A DNA stretch of 64,000 nt from RGIG6178 sp045118975. GTDB taxonomy: Bacteria; Bacillota_I; Bacilli_A; RFN20; DUOF01. Below are positions 42,582-50,356 of the stretch, one piece after another; position 1 is the first letter of the stretch, and the number at the start of each line of letters is the position of its first letter. Where the stretch lies: the NCBI GenBank assembly GCA_045118975.1, contig JBGVCT010000008.1, positions 1 through 64,000 of the forward strand, given 5' to 3'. The notes beneath the pieces are model-generated. The model ran no database searches. It worked only from the letters and a program-made list of their open reading frames with translations, and had not been told where the DNA came from. The position numbers and the translations under genes are program-made.

Positions 42582-42768
42582 CTTTACCTCTTGTTAATTC
42601 TGTATTACAAACAGGACAGAAATTTTTAAATAAAGTCCCCTCAAGTGCTTTTTGTCTTAAAACAGGATCATTTTGTAACATATATGAATTTGTAGACAAA
42701 ACCACAGGCACCTCATATTCCTTTTTACAATTTTTACAATATAATTTTTCTCTTATTATCTTAGTCAT
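42574..42768 (-). CDS. Small CpXC-type zinc-ribbon protein
   Basis: The 64-residue protein carries two CxxC pairs, YCKNCKKEYEVP near the start and FCPVCNTELTRG near the end, with a helix between (MLQNDPVLRQKALEG). It fits the N-terminal part of the CpXC family (PF14353), which is thought to bind zinc. Function is unknown. The ATG follows AGGTG. The stop overlaps the start of the GlgB-like gene, so the two are translated together. Confidence 0.75.
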   Translation of the reverse strand: MTKIIREKLYCKNCKKEYEVPVVLSTNSYMLQNDPVLRQKALEGTLFKNFCPVCNTELTRGKDE

Positions 42769-42869
42769 ATTAACACCTCTTTTATATTATAAAAGATTTT
42801 CTAGTAATCTACTATATTTCATTGTTAAATCTTAGATTTCATAATACAATTTACTAGGGAGGAATATAT

Positions 42870-43436
42870 ATGAATATTCAAAAAGATTTTAAAAACACAT
42901 TGAACAAAAAAGATTACATAATTTATTTATTAACAACTAACAATATACTTCTAATTTCACCACTTATTATTATTTGCTTACTCATAGCAATTATCTATTC
43001 GATAACAAAAGTTGGATTCAAATTTGAAACAGTTATTTATATGTTGCCAATTATATTATTTATTCTAAGTTACATCAAAATGTATAAAGTAATACGTAAT
43101 ACACTTAAATCTCAAAAAGATATATATGAATTAAACATAACATTAACAGATAATGAATACAAAGACATTACAAATGGTGAACACAACTCATTTGCATATT
43201 CAAAAGCTTATTGTTATAAAGAGACAAAAAACTATTTCTATTTACACATAGATAAAAGTAATGCACTTATTATTCCAAAAAGAAAATTTGAAAATGAAGA
43301 AATAAATAAAATAAGAACTACATTTTCCTCTAAAATGAGAAAAGAAAATATTATTACAATAACTTCGATAATTACAACAATGGTATTTCTTATTCTTGTA
43401 TCACTAATAACAATATCTTTATTTACTATAAAATAA
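42870..43436 (+). CDS. YcxB-like membrane protein
   Basis: The 188-residue protein has two membrane helices near the N-terminus (about 25-75) and another at the C-terminus (about 163-186). A soluble middle part (FAYSKAYCYKETKNYFYLHI, then ALIIPKRKF) matches the YcxB-like domain (PF14317). No function is established for this family. The ATG follows AGGGAGG. It is a single plus-strand gene between minus-strand operons and shares a terminator with cdaA. Confidence 0.75.
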   Translation: MNIQKDFKNTLNKKDYIIYLLTTNNILLISPLIIICLLIAIIYSITKVGFKFETVIYMLPIILFILSYIKMYKVIRNTLKSQKDIYELNITLTDNEYKDITNGEHNSFAYSKAYCYKETKNYFYLHIDKSNALIIPKRKFENEEINKIRTTFSSKMRKENIITITSIITTMVFLILVSLITISLFTIK

Positions 43437-43440
43437 AAAA

Positions 43441-43455
43441 GGTTCAAATCGAACC
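43441..43455. terminator. Bidirectional terminator between the YcxB-like gene and cdaA
   Basis: GGTTC at 43441-43445 and GAACC at 43451-43455 form a stem extended by A-rich and T-rich arms, with TTTTT on the plus side and AAAAAA on the other. It serves both convergent genes. Confidence 0.8.
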
Positions 43456-43458
43456 TTT

Positions 43459-44205
43459 TTATTTTTCCATTTCTCTTTTAAATATTTGCATGAAACTTTC
43501 TCTTGTAACAGCTTGTAGTTCACCATCAATAGCAAGAGAGATTCTTCCAGTTTCTTCACTTACTACAACAGTTACAGCATCGCATACTTCACTAATTCCT
43601 AAACTTGCTCTATGTCTAGCACCATATTTACCATTCATTGGTTTTACAGTTGGAATATAATATACAGAAGCCGCTACTATTGTATTTCCACGAATAATAA
43701 CCGCTCCATCATGTAATGTTGTACCATCATAGAAAATAGTAGTTAATAATTCTTGGCATACAGGAGCATTAATTTTAACTCCTTTATTTATATACTCATC
43801 TAGTGAGTTGTGTTTTTCAAATGTCATAATAGCACCAGTTTTAGATGTCGATAACGCTGCCACTGTACTATTAATAATCTTATATAATTGACGTCTCTCT
43901 TCTGTAGTAGTTGCATTCTCTTTAGCAGTCTTTTTTCTTTTTAGAAGCTTATTCATCTTTTGATCATTTGAAACAATTACTGCAGTAAATAAAGCTATAC
44001 TTATCGCAATACATAGATGTGATACCAAATCCATTCCTAATAAGTTAACAATTATATTTGCAATAGTAACCAGAATTAGAGGCAATCCTATATTTGATCT
44101 AACAAAAACCTTCTTTACAATTAAGTAGGCAATGATCACTAATGCTAGATAAATTAAACTATCAGTCAATGTTACTATCCAATTAAATTCTTCTGGTATA
44201 AACAT
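43459..44205 (-). CDS. cdaA: Diadenylate cyclase CdaA
   Basis: The 248-residue membrane enzyme makes cyclic di-AMP from two ATP. Three hydrophobic helices fill the first 85 residues, followed by the DisA_N catalytic domain with DGTTLHDGAVIIRG (DGA motif) and GARHRASLGIS (RHR motif). Cyclic di-AMP controls potassium and osmotic balance in Gram-positives. The usual partners cdaR and glmM do not follow; a CvpA-like gene lies upstream. The start at 44205 gives a good GGAG spacing, but two ATG codons just upstream (44211, 44214) are possible. Confidence 0.93.
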   Translation of the reverse strand: MFIPEEFNWIVTLTDSLIYLALVIIAYLIVKKVFVRSNIGLPLILVTIANIIVNLLGMDLVSHLCIAISIALFTAVIVSNDQKMNKLLKRKKTAKENATTTEERRQLYKIINSTVAALSTSKTGAIMTFEKHNSLDEYINKGVKINAPVCQELLTTIFYDGTTLHDGAVIIRGNTIVAASVYYIPTVKPMNGKYGARHRASLGISEVCDAVTVVVSEETGRISLAIDGELQAVTRESFMQIFKREMEK

Positions 44206-44291
44206 AAACATCATCTCCACATTTTCATTATATCTAGATTTACATATTTATAGGATAAATTAGTCCTTTTTTTTAATTATTAGATTAAAAA

Positions 44292-44310
44292 AGCCCTCTT
44301 TTCGAGGGCT
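44292..44310 (-). terminator. Rho-independent terminator after the CvpA-like gene
   Basis: AGCCCTC at 44292-44298 pairs perfectly with GAGGGCT at 44304-44310, followed by a T-run on the minus strand. Confidence 0.9.
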
Positions 44311-44334
44311 TTAATTAATTTATAAGTACTTTCT

Positions 44335-45318
44335 TTAGATTACAAATAAACTAGCAAATTTTTCAGCTACAGCTACGCCATACAATTTTTCAAGTTTCAA
44401 AATTACATTAAATGCATTTTCAACACCTTCAAAATCTTCTGCCTCACCATGCAATGTAACCATTTGTGATATTGCTTTATTTAATGCATCTGCAGTTAAT
44501 TCTTTCATTTCTTCAAATCCTGCAAGTGGATTTCCATTTTCATCCATAAATATAGCTTGTTGTGCATTTAAAATGTACTCTATTTGATTTGCTGCTAATC
44601 TAGCATCTTCTTCATCAAATTCATCACCTTTTGGAGCTAATGAAGAATTACCTAACACATCTGCCATTCCAATAAAGTTTTGAATGTCTTCATCTTTTAC
44701 TTTAGCTAGCACATTACCTTTTAATGCTAATATAGTTATGTTTGCTTCAATCTTTTCTGAATCTCCACCAAATGCATCTATTAGCATATTATCTGCTCTT
44801 ACTATGTATTGACTAACATATGAGTTATCATAAGTCTTATCAACACCAACAAGAGGATTATCAGCTAAAGATAATAAGAAGATAAGCATTACTCCATGAA
44901 TTAAGAAACCAAAAATACCACCAAATACTCTACTAACAGGAGATAATTGTATTCTTCCAATACCATAATTTCTTCTATATAGTTTTACAATTAAAAGTTT
45001 AATAAGTCTTATAATGATATAAACTAATATTGTAAATATCATAGTAGCCATAAACATGTAGAGCATAGACATAGAAATCTTTGCTTCTGCAGAATATGAA
45101 ACATTAGAGCCTATTTTAATTATGCTTCCTAGCAATCCTGCAAGATATGCCTTAATAACATTAGTAAACGGCATGAAGCCAATCACTAATGCCACAATTA
45201 ATAATCCAATATTTATAAGTGTGTGTTTAACTCCCTTGAAAACACCTAGAGTAGCAAGGCCCAATAGAGCCACTACTAGTATTACATCAAGGACTATCGC
45301 ATTGAATTGAGGTATCAT
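44335..45318 (-). CDS. CvpA family membrane protein
   Basis: The 327-residue protein has four or five hydrophobic segments in its first 165 residues, with the CvpA-type start (LDVILVVALLGLATLGVFKG) and a SPVSRVFGGIFGFLIHGVML segment matching the CvpA/colicin V production family. The remaining 160 residues form a soluble helical tail. In this family members act in envelope stress or septation, but the exact role is unsettled. The ATG at 45318 gives better spacing to AAGGG than the GTG at 45327. A terminator separates it from cdaA. Confidence 0.8.
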   Translation of the reverse strand: MIPQFNAIVLDVILVVALLGLATLGVFKGVKHTLINIGLLIVALVIGFMPFTNVIKAYLAGLLGSIIKIGSNVSYSAEAKISMSMLYMFMATMIFTILVYIIIRLIKLLIVKLYRRNYGIGRIQLSPVSRVFGGIFGFLIHGVMLIFLLSLADNPLVGVDKTYDNSYVSQYIVRADNMLIDAFGGDSEKIEANITILALKGNVLAKVKDEDIQNFIGMADVLGNSSLAPKGDEFDEEDARLAANQIEYILNAQQAIFMDENGNPLAGFEEMKELTADALNKAISQMVTLHGEAEDFEGVENAFNVILKLEKLYGVAVAEKFASLFVI

Positions 45319-45327
45319 TCCAATCAC

Positions 45328-45637
45328 ACCCTTTCTTACTAATGATTATATCATTACAGTGTATGTTTTACATCGATTTCTTCTCAATAATCTAAAAAAT
45401 GTTTATAATATTACTGGAAATATCCTCAAAATAATTCCAAATATCTGATTTTTCAGAGTCTAAACAATAAAATTAAGCAATAATTCATTTTGTTTCAATG
45501 CAGATCAAATGATTCTTTTTTGATTGCAACATTATTATAAAAAGTGTAGAATTAATCGCATATTTAAAGAAATTGAGGATGAATAGATATTATATGTTTT
45601 CAAAAACATAAAACTTAAAAAAGAGAGGACGAAGAAG
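45328..45637. other. Intergenic region between cvpA and trhP1
   Basis: About 310 bases without a gene separate two divergently transcribed genes. The right part holds a promoter for trhP1 (separate entry). An AT-rich stretch at about 45595-45615 contains an imperfect inverted repeat (ATGTTTTC/AAAAACAT). Nothing else is recognised. Confidence 0.6.
45524..45552 (+). promoter_or_regulatory. Probable sigma-A promoter for trhP1-trhP2
   Basis: TTGCAA at 45524-45529 and TAGAAT at 45547-45552 are separated by 17 bases, about 85 bases ahead of the start codon at 45638. Confidence 0.55.
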
Positions 45638-46528
45638 ATGGAGTTAGTATTGAATATCAATCAATATGGTTACAGTGTATTTTTAGATGCAAACGTTAGT
45701 GCTTTCACACTAGGACTTAAAGATTTTTGTGCTGGTTATGAGATGTCTTATGAAATAGAGGAAATCTCTAGAATAGAAAAATACATTCATGAAAAAGGCA
45801 AAAAACTATACATAGCCATAAATAAGTTAATGAACGAAAATACCGCATTAGAATTAGAAAAACAAATGCCATTTATTAAAGAATTAGATGTAGATGGTTT
45901 TGTAATTAGCGATTTTGGAGTTTTGCAAATTTTTATAGAAAATGAGATGAAAGAAAAGGTTATCTTTAACCCTATTACCACAATAACAAACAAGTATAGT
46001 GCAAAATCAATTAATGACCTTGGAATTGATCACGTTTGTATAGCAAATGAATTAAACATTAAAGATATCCTAGAAATTTCTGATTATACAAGTGGAAATA
46101 TCGAAATATTAGCACAAGGATACTATCAAATTGGCGCATCTAAAAGACCACTTTTGACTTACTTTTTAGACCAATATAAAAAACGTGGAGCAAAAGAAAC
46201 ATCTCACTATTTCATCCAAGAAGAAAATAGAGACTATGCTTATCCAATCGCAGAAATAGATAACGAATTATTCATCTATATAGATAAGCAAAGATGTGTC
46301 TTGCCTTATCTAAAGGAGTTATTAAAGCATAAGGTTAATTATTTTAGAATTGATACAATATTTTTAGAAATTGATCAAATAAATTCAATTATTCAAGCAT
46401 ATAGTAGTGCTCTAGAGGATATAGAAAACATTGAATCCTCTCTAGATTTACTAAGCAAAAATACAAATTCTAATTACAAATGCCTAGACAATATAAGCAT
46501 AGTTAAAAAGGAGAAAGAAAATGAATAA
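45638..46528 (+). CDS. trhP1: U32-family protein, tRNA hydroxylation TrhP1-like
   Basis: The 296-residue protein resembles the short member of the paired U32 'peptidases' of Bacilli (YrrN type). It shows a TIM-barrel-like series of segments such as VDGFVISDFGVLQIF and NIEILAQGYYQIGAS. In B. subtilis the pair YrrN/YrrO (TrhP1/TrhP2) helps form 5-hydroxyuridine at position 34 of tRNAs, using prephenate; despite the family name they are not peptidases. The ATG follows AGAGGAC. The end overlaps trhP2 by 8 bases, so the two are coupled and likely form a complex. Confidence 0.8.
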   Translation: MELVLNINQYGYSVFLDANVSAFTLGLKDFCAGYEMSYEIEEISRIEKYIHEKGKKLYIAINKLMNENTALELEKQMPFIKELDVDGFVISDFGVLQIFIENEMKEKVIFNPITTITNKYSAKSINDLGIDHVCIANELNIKDILEISDYTSGNIEILAQGYYQIGASKRPLLTYFLDQYKKRGAKETSHYFIQEENRDYAYPIAEIDNELFIYIDKQRCVLPYLKELLKHKVNYFRIDTIFLEIDQINSIIQAYSSALEDIENIESSLDLLSKNTNSNYKCLDNISIVKKEKENE

Positions 46529-47720
46529 GATAGAATTACTTGCTCCTGCTGGAGATTTAAATAGATTAAAAGTCGCATTTGCCTATGGTGCTGATGCTGT
46601 ATTCTTTGGAGGGAAAAAATATTCTTTAAGAAGCAGAGCTAGTAACTTTAGTATTGAAGATATTAAAGAAGCTTGTAAAATAGCCAAAGAATATAATGGT
46701 AAAACATATGTCACTTGTAACATCTTTGCACTAAATGAAGATTTACTTGATTTAAAAGATTTACAAGACTATCTAAAAGAGTTAGAAAACGCTGGAGTAG
46801 ATGCGATCATTACAAGTGATTTTGCAATTATTGATACATGTAAAAAAGTGTGCAAAAAGATGGGGATTCACATTTCCACACAACTATCTTCATATAATAG
46901 CAAGTCATTAAAATTCTTCGAAAACGCCGGTGCTTCTAGAGTGGTATTAGCAAGAGAAACAACACTAGAGGAAATGCGTCAAATCGCTCAAAACTCTAAT
47001 ATTGAAATTGAAGCCTTCATACATGGGGCAATGTGTATGTCTATGTCAGGTAAATGTACACTATCTAATCACATGACAAATAGAGACGCAAATCGCGGAG
47101 GTTGTGCTCAATCTTGTAGATGGTTTTATTCTCTAACTAATGAAAATGGAGAAGCAATGTCAGATAAATTATTCACATTATCTAGTAAAGATTTAAGAAT
47201 CATAAAGCAAATCAAAACACTGATTGATATTGGTGTTTCAAGCCTTAAAATTGAAGGTAGAATGAAAAGCGAATACTATATCGCTACCATTATATCTACA
47301 TATAGAAAAATAATTGATGATATATATGCTAAGAAGTTAAAGGGAGAAAGAAAATACATTAAAGAATTAAATAAGGCAGCATCAAGACCAGCATCAATCG
47401 GTTTCTATAATGGGGTAGTTACTCCTAAAGAGCAAATATATGACAAAAGTGCAGAAATACCACTTCAAAACTTTGTTGCCCGTGTAGTTAGCTATGATAA
47501 AGAAAATAAAATTGTGACTATCGAGCAAAGAAATAATTTCACTATTAAAAAGCCAATAGAAATATTTGGCCCTAATGGCAAATTAATTAAATATAAAATC
47601 AAAGCATTATATAATAAAAATGAAGAACAAGTAGAAGTTGCAAATCACGCTCAAGAAATATTACATTTCTATATAGAGCACGAACTAACAAATATGGATA
47701 TGATACGACAAAAGAAGTAG
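46521..47720 (+). CDS. trhP2: U32-family protein, tRNA hydroxylation TrhP2-like
   Basis: The 399-residue protein is the long member of the U32 pair. The family signature is clear as EAFIHGAMCMSMSGKCTLSN, followed by RDANRGGCAQSCRWFY; the cysteines likely hold an iron-sulfur cluster. The start, LLAPAGDLNRLKVAFAYGAD, is typical. A C-terminal beta domain follows after about residue 310. It works with TrhP1 in tRNA wobble uridine hydroxylation. AAGGAG precedes its ATG inside the end of trhP1. A terminator follows at 47713-47730. Confidence 0.9.
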   Translation: MNKIELLAPAGDLNRLKVAFAYGADAVFFGGKKYSLRSRASNFSIEDIKEACKIAKEYNGKTYVTCNIFALNEDLLDLKDLQDYLKELENAGVDAIITSDFAIIDTCKKVCKKMGIHISTQLSSYNSKSLKFFENAGASRVVLARETTLEEMRQIAQNSNIEIEAFIHGAMCMSMSGKCTLSNHMTNRDANRGGCAQSCRWFYSLTNENGEAMSDKLFTLSSKDLRIIKQIKTLIDIGVSSLKIEGRMKSEYYIATIISTYRKIIDDIYAKKLKGERKYIKELNKAASRPASIGFYNGVVTPKEQIYDKSAEIPLQNFVARVVSYDKENKIVTIEQRNNFTIKKPIEIFGPNGKLIKYKIKALYNKNEEQVEVANHAQEILHFYIEHELTNMDMIRQKK

Positions 47721-47730
47721 AAATACTTCT
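47713..47730 (+). terminator. Rho-independent terminator after trhP2
   Basis: AGAAGTA at 47713-47719 pairs with TACTTCT at 47724-47730 around GAAA, followed by a run of T. The hairpin overlaps the stop codon. Confidence 0.85.
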
Positions 47731-47747
47731 TTTTTTATAAATAAAAA

Positions 47748-47763
47748 AAGGGCTTTTGCCCTT
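47748..47763 (-). terminator. Rho-independent terminator after rplT
   Basis: AAGGGC at 47748-47753 pairs with GCCCTT at 47758-47763 around TTTT, and the minus strand continues into a run of T. It ends the infC-rpmI-rplT operon. Confidence 0.85.
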
Positions 47764-47776
47764 AATTTATTTTTAA

Positions 47777-48133
47777 TTACTTAGCTGTTGCTTTTTTAGC
47801 AGTTTCAACTAAACTCTTGAATGTTGCTTCATCATGAATTGCAATTTCAGATAACATTTTTCTGTTGATGTCGATGTTAGCAACTTTTAAACCATGGATT
47901 AATTTGCTATAGCTGATACCATTGTTGTTAGCAGCAGCATTAATTCTTGTGATCCATAATTTTCTGAAATCTCTTTTCTTATTCTTTCTATCTCTGTAAG
48001 CATATCTTAATGAATGCATTACTTGCTCATGAGCTGTTTTGTAAAGAATATGTTTACTTCCATAATATCCTTTAGCTAATTTTAATATTTTCTTACGTCT
48101 ATTTTTTGCAACGTTTCCGCCTTTAACTCTCAT
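47777..48133 (-). CDS. rplT: 50S ribosomal protein L20
   Basis: The 118-residue protein binds 23S rRNA early in 50S assembly and represses its own operon through the leader RNA. The start MRVKGGNVAKNRRKKIL and middle RYAYRDRKNKKRDFRKLWIT are typical. AAGGAGG precedes the ATG. It is the last gene of the operon. Confidence 0.98.
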   Translation of the reverse strand: MRVKGGNVAKNRRKKILKLAKGYYGSKHILYKTAHEQVMHSLRYAYRDRKNKKRDFRKLWITRINAAANNNGISYSKLIHGLKVANIDINRKMLSEIAIHDEATFKSLVETAKKATAK

Positions 48134-48154
48134 CTTTCTTTACCTCCTTAATTA

Positions 48155-48352
48155 TTAACCTTGAATTAATTGTGAAATTCTCTTTTGGTCAGTAGAATTT
48201 ACATATGCAGCCTTAGCTAATTGTCTTCTTTGTTTTACAGATCTACCCCAAGCCTTGTGGTTCTTTCCACATTGCTTTCTCTTTAGGTGACCATTTGCAG
48301 TCATTTTAAATCTCTTAGTAACAGCTTTCTTTGTTTTCATTTTGTTTTTCAT
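48155..48352 (-). CDS. rpmI: 50S ribosomal protein L35
   Basis: The 65-residue basic protein contains KTKKAVTKRFKMTANGHLKR, characteristic of L35. The ATG at 48352 follows GGAGG with 8 bases between; the longer frame back to 48463 overlaps infC and is rejected. A second ATG four codons later is possible. It stands between infC and rplT, as in nearly all bacteria. Confidence 0.97.
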   Translation of the reverse strand: MKNKMKTKKAVTKRFKMTANGHLKRKQCGKNHKAWGRSVKQRRQLAKAAYVNSTDQKRISQLIQG

Positions 48353-48372
48353 TAACTTTTCCTCCTTTAAAA

Positions 48373-48921
48373 CTATTTCTTTTGCGATTTTGGTGTAATG
48401 AAGCCCATAATCAATTTTCCATCTAATGTTGGTGCCTTTTCTATTGAAGAAATATCTCCACACATATTGATAAATGAATTAACCATATCAATTCCCTTAT
48501 CAGCAAATGCAAGTTGTCTTCCTTTTAAACGTAAAGAAATCTTAACTTTATCTCCTGATTCAAGAAACTTTCTAGCAGCTTTAAGCTTTGTTTCAAAGTC
48601 ATGTTGACCAATGTTAACAGATAATTGTACTTCTTTAACATCCATAACTTTCATGTTTTTCTTAGCTTCTTTAGCTTTCTTTTGTTGTTCGAAACGATAC
48701 TTACCATAGTTTACAATTTTGCAAACTGCAGGTTTAGCACCAGGAGCAACACATAGTAAATCCAATCCTCTACCTTTTGCAATAGCAAGCGCCTCTACTC
48801 TTGATTTAATTCCTAATGATTCACCATTTTCATCAATAAGTAATACTTCTGGAAAACGGATAAACTCATTAACTAAATCTCCATCTTTGTTTGTAGCAAA
48901 TCTATCATTGTGTTCAGCCAA
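48373..48921 (-). CDS. infC: Translation initiation factor IF-3
   Basis: The 182-residue protein prevents early joining of ribosomal subunits and checks the start codon. The N-terminal domain (EVLLIDENGESLGIKSRVEA) and C-terminal domain (KEVQLSVNIGQHDFETKLKA, then FLESGDKVKISLRLKGRQ) are clear. The start is a TTG at 48921, nine bases after GGAGG; infC uses rare start codons in many bacteria for self-control. An ATG at 48978 lies within the leader terminator and is rejected; an ATT two codons upstream of the TTG is too near the binding site. Confidence 0.96.
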   Translation of the reverse strand: MAEHNDRFATNKDGDLVNEFIRFPEVLLIDENGESLGIKSRVEALAIAKGRGLDLLCVAPGAKPAVCKIVNYGKYRFEQQKKAKEAKKNMKVMDVKEVQLSVNIGQHDFETKLKAARKFLESGDKVKISLRLKGRQLAFADKGIDMVNSFINMCGDISSIEKAPTLDGKLIMGFITPKSQKK

Positions 48922-49073
48922 ATAAATACACCTCCATATGTAATAAAAAAACGGGCCTCGCACCCGTTCAAAATACATTCTAAAAATACGTTTAGTAATG
49001 TGACCTTTTACCCAAATCTATTTAGAAATCAGGTGAGAAGCGGGTGCCTCTACTTTTCACAACTTTTTGTTGC
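48922..49073 (-). ncRNA. L20-type leader RNA of the infC-rpmI-rplT operon
   Basis: The transcript ahead of infC carries AGAGGCACCCGCTTCTCACC, a hallmark of the L20 leader found in Bacillus. GCACCCG (minus strand, 49041-49047) can pair over distance with CGGGTGC (48960-48966), which is also the first half of the terminator at 48951-48967. L20 binding is known to choose between terminator and readthrough in such leaders. The transcription start is estimated from the promoter at 49080-49108. Confidence 0.88.
48951..48967 (-). terminator. Attenuator terminator in the L20 leader
   Basis: On the minus strand ACGGG and CCCGT form a stem around TGCGAGG and are followed by seven T, 30 bases ahead of the infC start. 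Its first half also pairs with the upstream GCACCCG, so the two structures exclude each other. Confidence 0.8.
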
Positions 49074-49079
49074 GGTAAT

Positions 49080-49108
49080 ATATTACCATCACTTTAGCCA
49101 CTTGTCAA
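49080..49108 (-). promoter_or_regulatory. Strong sigma-A promoter for the infC operon
   Basis: On the minus strand a perfect TTGACA (49103-49108) and TAATAT (49080-49085) are separated by 17 bases. The -10 box lies inside a 14-base perfect palindrome, GGTAATATATTACC, at 49074-49087. Confidence 0.85.
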
Positions 49109-50302
49109 CTAGATATAGCTAAGTTTCTTCTTCTTTAAATGATTTTTATATACAATGAAACCTAATATAGAAAATGTTGTAGCAAGTACAAGTGCACTAA
49201 CAAGTAATGCAACAAGTGTGCTATTATCTTTTACAACAATTTCAACCTTTACTTTTACTACTACGCTACTTGTATTTCCTAGTCTATCAGTAGCACTATA
49301 TGTAATAAGTTGATACTTGCTATTAGTATAATCTATTCTAACAATATCTAAATCATTACTAATTTCACAAGGATCCTCACCAAATGTTGAATCCTTACAT
49401 GTTCCAGTTTGAGCACTGTATTTGCTACCAGCAGGAACAAATACCCATTGTCCACCTTTCAAACTAATCTTAGGACCAACTGTATCTAAAATAATAGTTT
49501 TGGCAATTAATGTACTATTTGAATCAGTGAAATTATCACCTGCAATAATGTTTCCTAATTTTACCAAATAGAAACGAAGTGTTTTTTCTCCATCACCATA
49601 TGATTCAACATAGTAATTGATAGGTTCGTCTGTTATTGTATATTTTACACATCTATTATTCTTTTCTTGATAATATTCACAAACAAATACTTCTCCAGTA
49701 TAAGTTGCATATTCATCAGGGAAAAGGTCAATATTCACTCTATTATTTCTAGCAGCAGTATATTGAATATTATCAAAACTATAAGTAGGTTTTCCATCAT
49801 CATCTGCATTAATAACTATTCTTTGATTAAGGGTAGATAACTTATACACTCCATATGCATATACATTAGTACCAGTTGATAATGAACCAGAACCATCTAA
49901 ACATTGAATTAATAAATATATGTTTCCATCACTTGCTGTTTGGAATACATAATTTATTGTAACATCAGCACCAGCAGTACCTGGAGGTATAGCAGTTATA
50001 ACTTCATCTCCTACAACTTTCATAAAAGTGTTGGTGTGATCAACTGTGTCATTTTTTGCTCTTTCATATTTTTGACAACTATCTATCTCTTCATCACTAC
50101 AAACAGCTAATTCAGTAATCTTTATTGATCTTGCATATCCATCATATCTTGAAACAGTAATATCTACAATTCTATTGTCATATTGATCAGCAATTTTAAC
50201 TTCAAATGCCATTGGATTTTCTATGGCCTTTGCGACATCTGAAACAGTGCATAAGAAAAAGAAACTAAATATAGAAATTAATATAAAAAAATACTTTTTC
50301 AT
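49109..50302 (-). CDS. Secreted, membrane-anchored surface protein
   Basis: The 397-residue protein has a signal peptide (MKKYFFILISIFSFFFLCTV, with a likely cut after VAKA near residue 26) and a C-terminal membrane helix (about 360-385) followed by KNHLKKKK. So most of it should lie outside the cell. The outer part is beta-rich with several cysteine pairs (CSDEEIDSC, CEYYQEKNNRC, CKDSTFGEDPC) and ends with an Ig-like stretch, YSATDRLGNTSSVVVKVKV. No LPXTG sorting signal is present. I do not recognise a named family; adhesion or wall-related binding is a guess. It is monocistronic as far as can be seen, since the infC promoter begins at its stop. Confidence 0.75.
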   Translation of the reverse strand: MKKYFFILISIFSFFFLCTVSDVAKAIENPMAFEVKIADQYDNRIVDITVSRYDGYARSIKITELAVCSDEEIDSCQKYERAKNDTVDHTNTFMKVVGDEVITAIPPGTAGADVTINYVFQTASDGNIYLLIQCLDGSGSLSTGTNVYAYGVYKLSTLNQRIVINADDDGKPTYSFDNIQYTAARNNRVNIDLFPDEYATYTGEVFVCEYYQEKNNRCVKYTITDEPINYYVESYGDGEKTLRFYLVKLGNIIAGDNFTDSNSTLIAKTIILDTVGPKISLKGGQWVFVPAGSKYSAQTGTCKDSTFGEDPCEISNDLDIVRIDYTNSKYQLITYSATDRLGNTSSVVVKVKVEIVVKDNSTLVALLVSALVLATTFSILGFIVYKNHLKKKKLSYI

Positions 50303-50356
50303 TGTTTCAACCCCTTACTCAAATTTTACTTTATCTAAACTTATAATTTCAAGCAT

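Noticed and set aside
43441..43455. GGTTCAAATC resembling a tRNA T arm
   Set aside because: It is the stem of a bidirectional terminator with A- and T-runs; no acceptor or anticodon stem can be formed around it.
48922..48978. ATG at 48978 as the infC start
   Set aside because: It lies within the leader terminator and lacks a ribosome binding site; the TTG at 48921 follows GGAGG and gives the normal IF-3 N-terminus.
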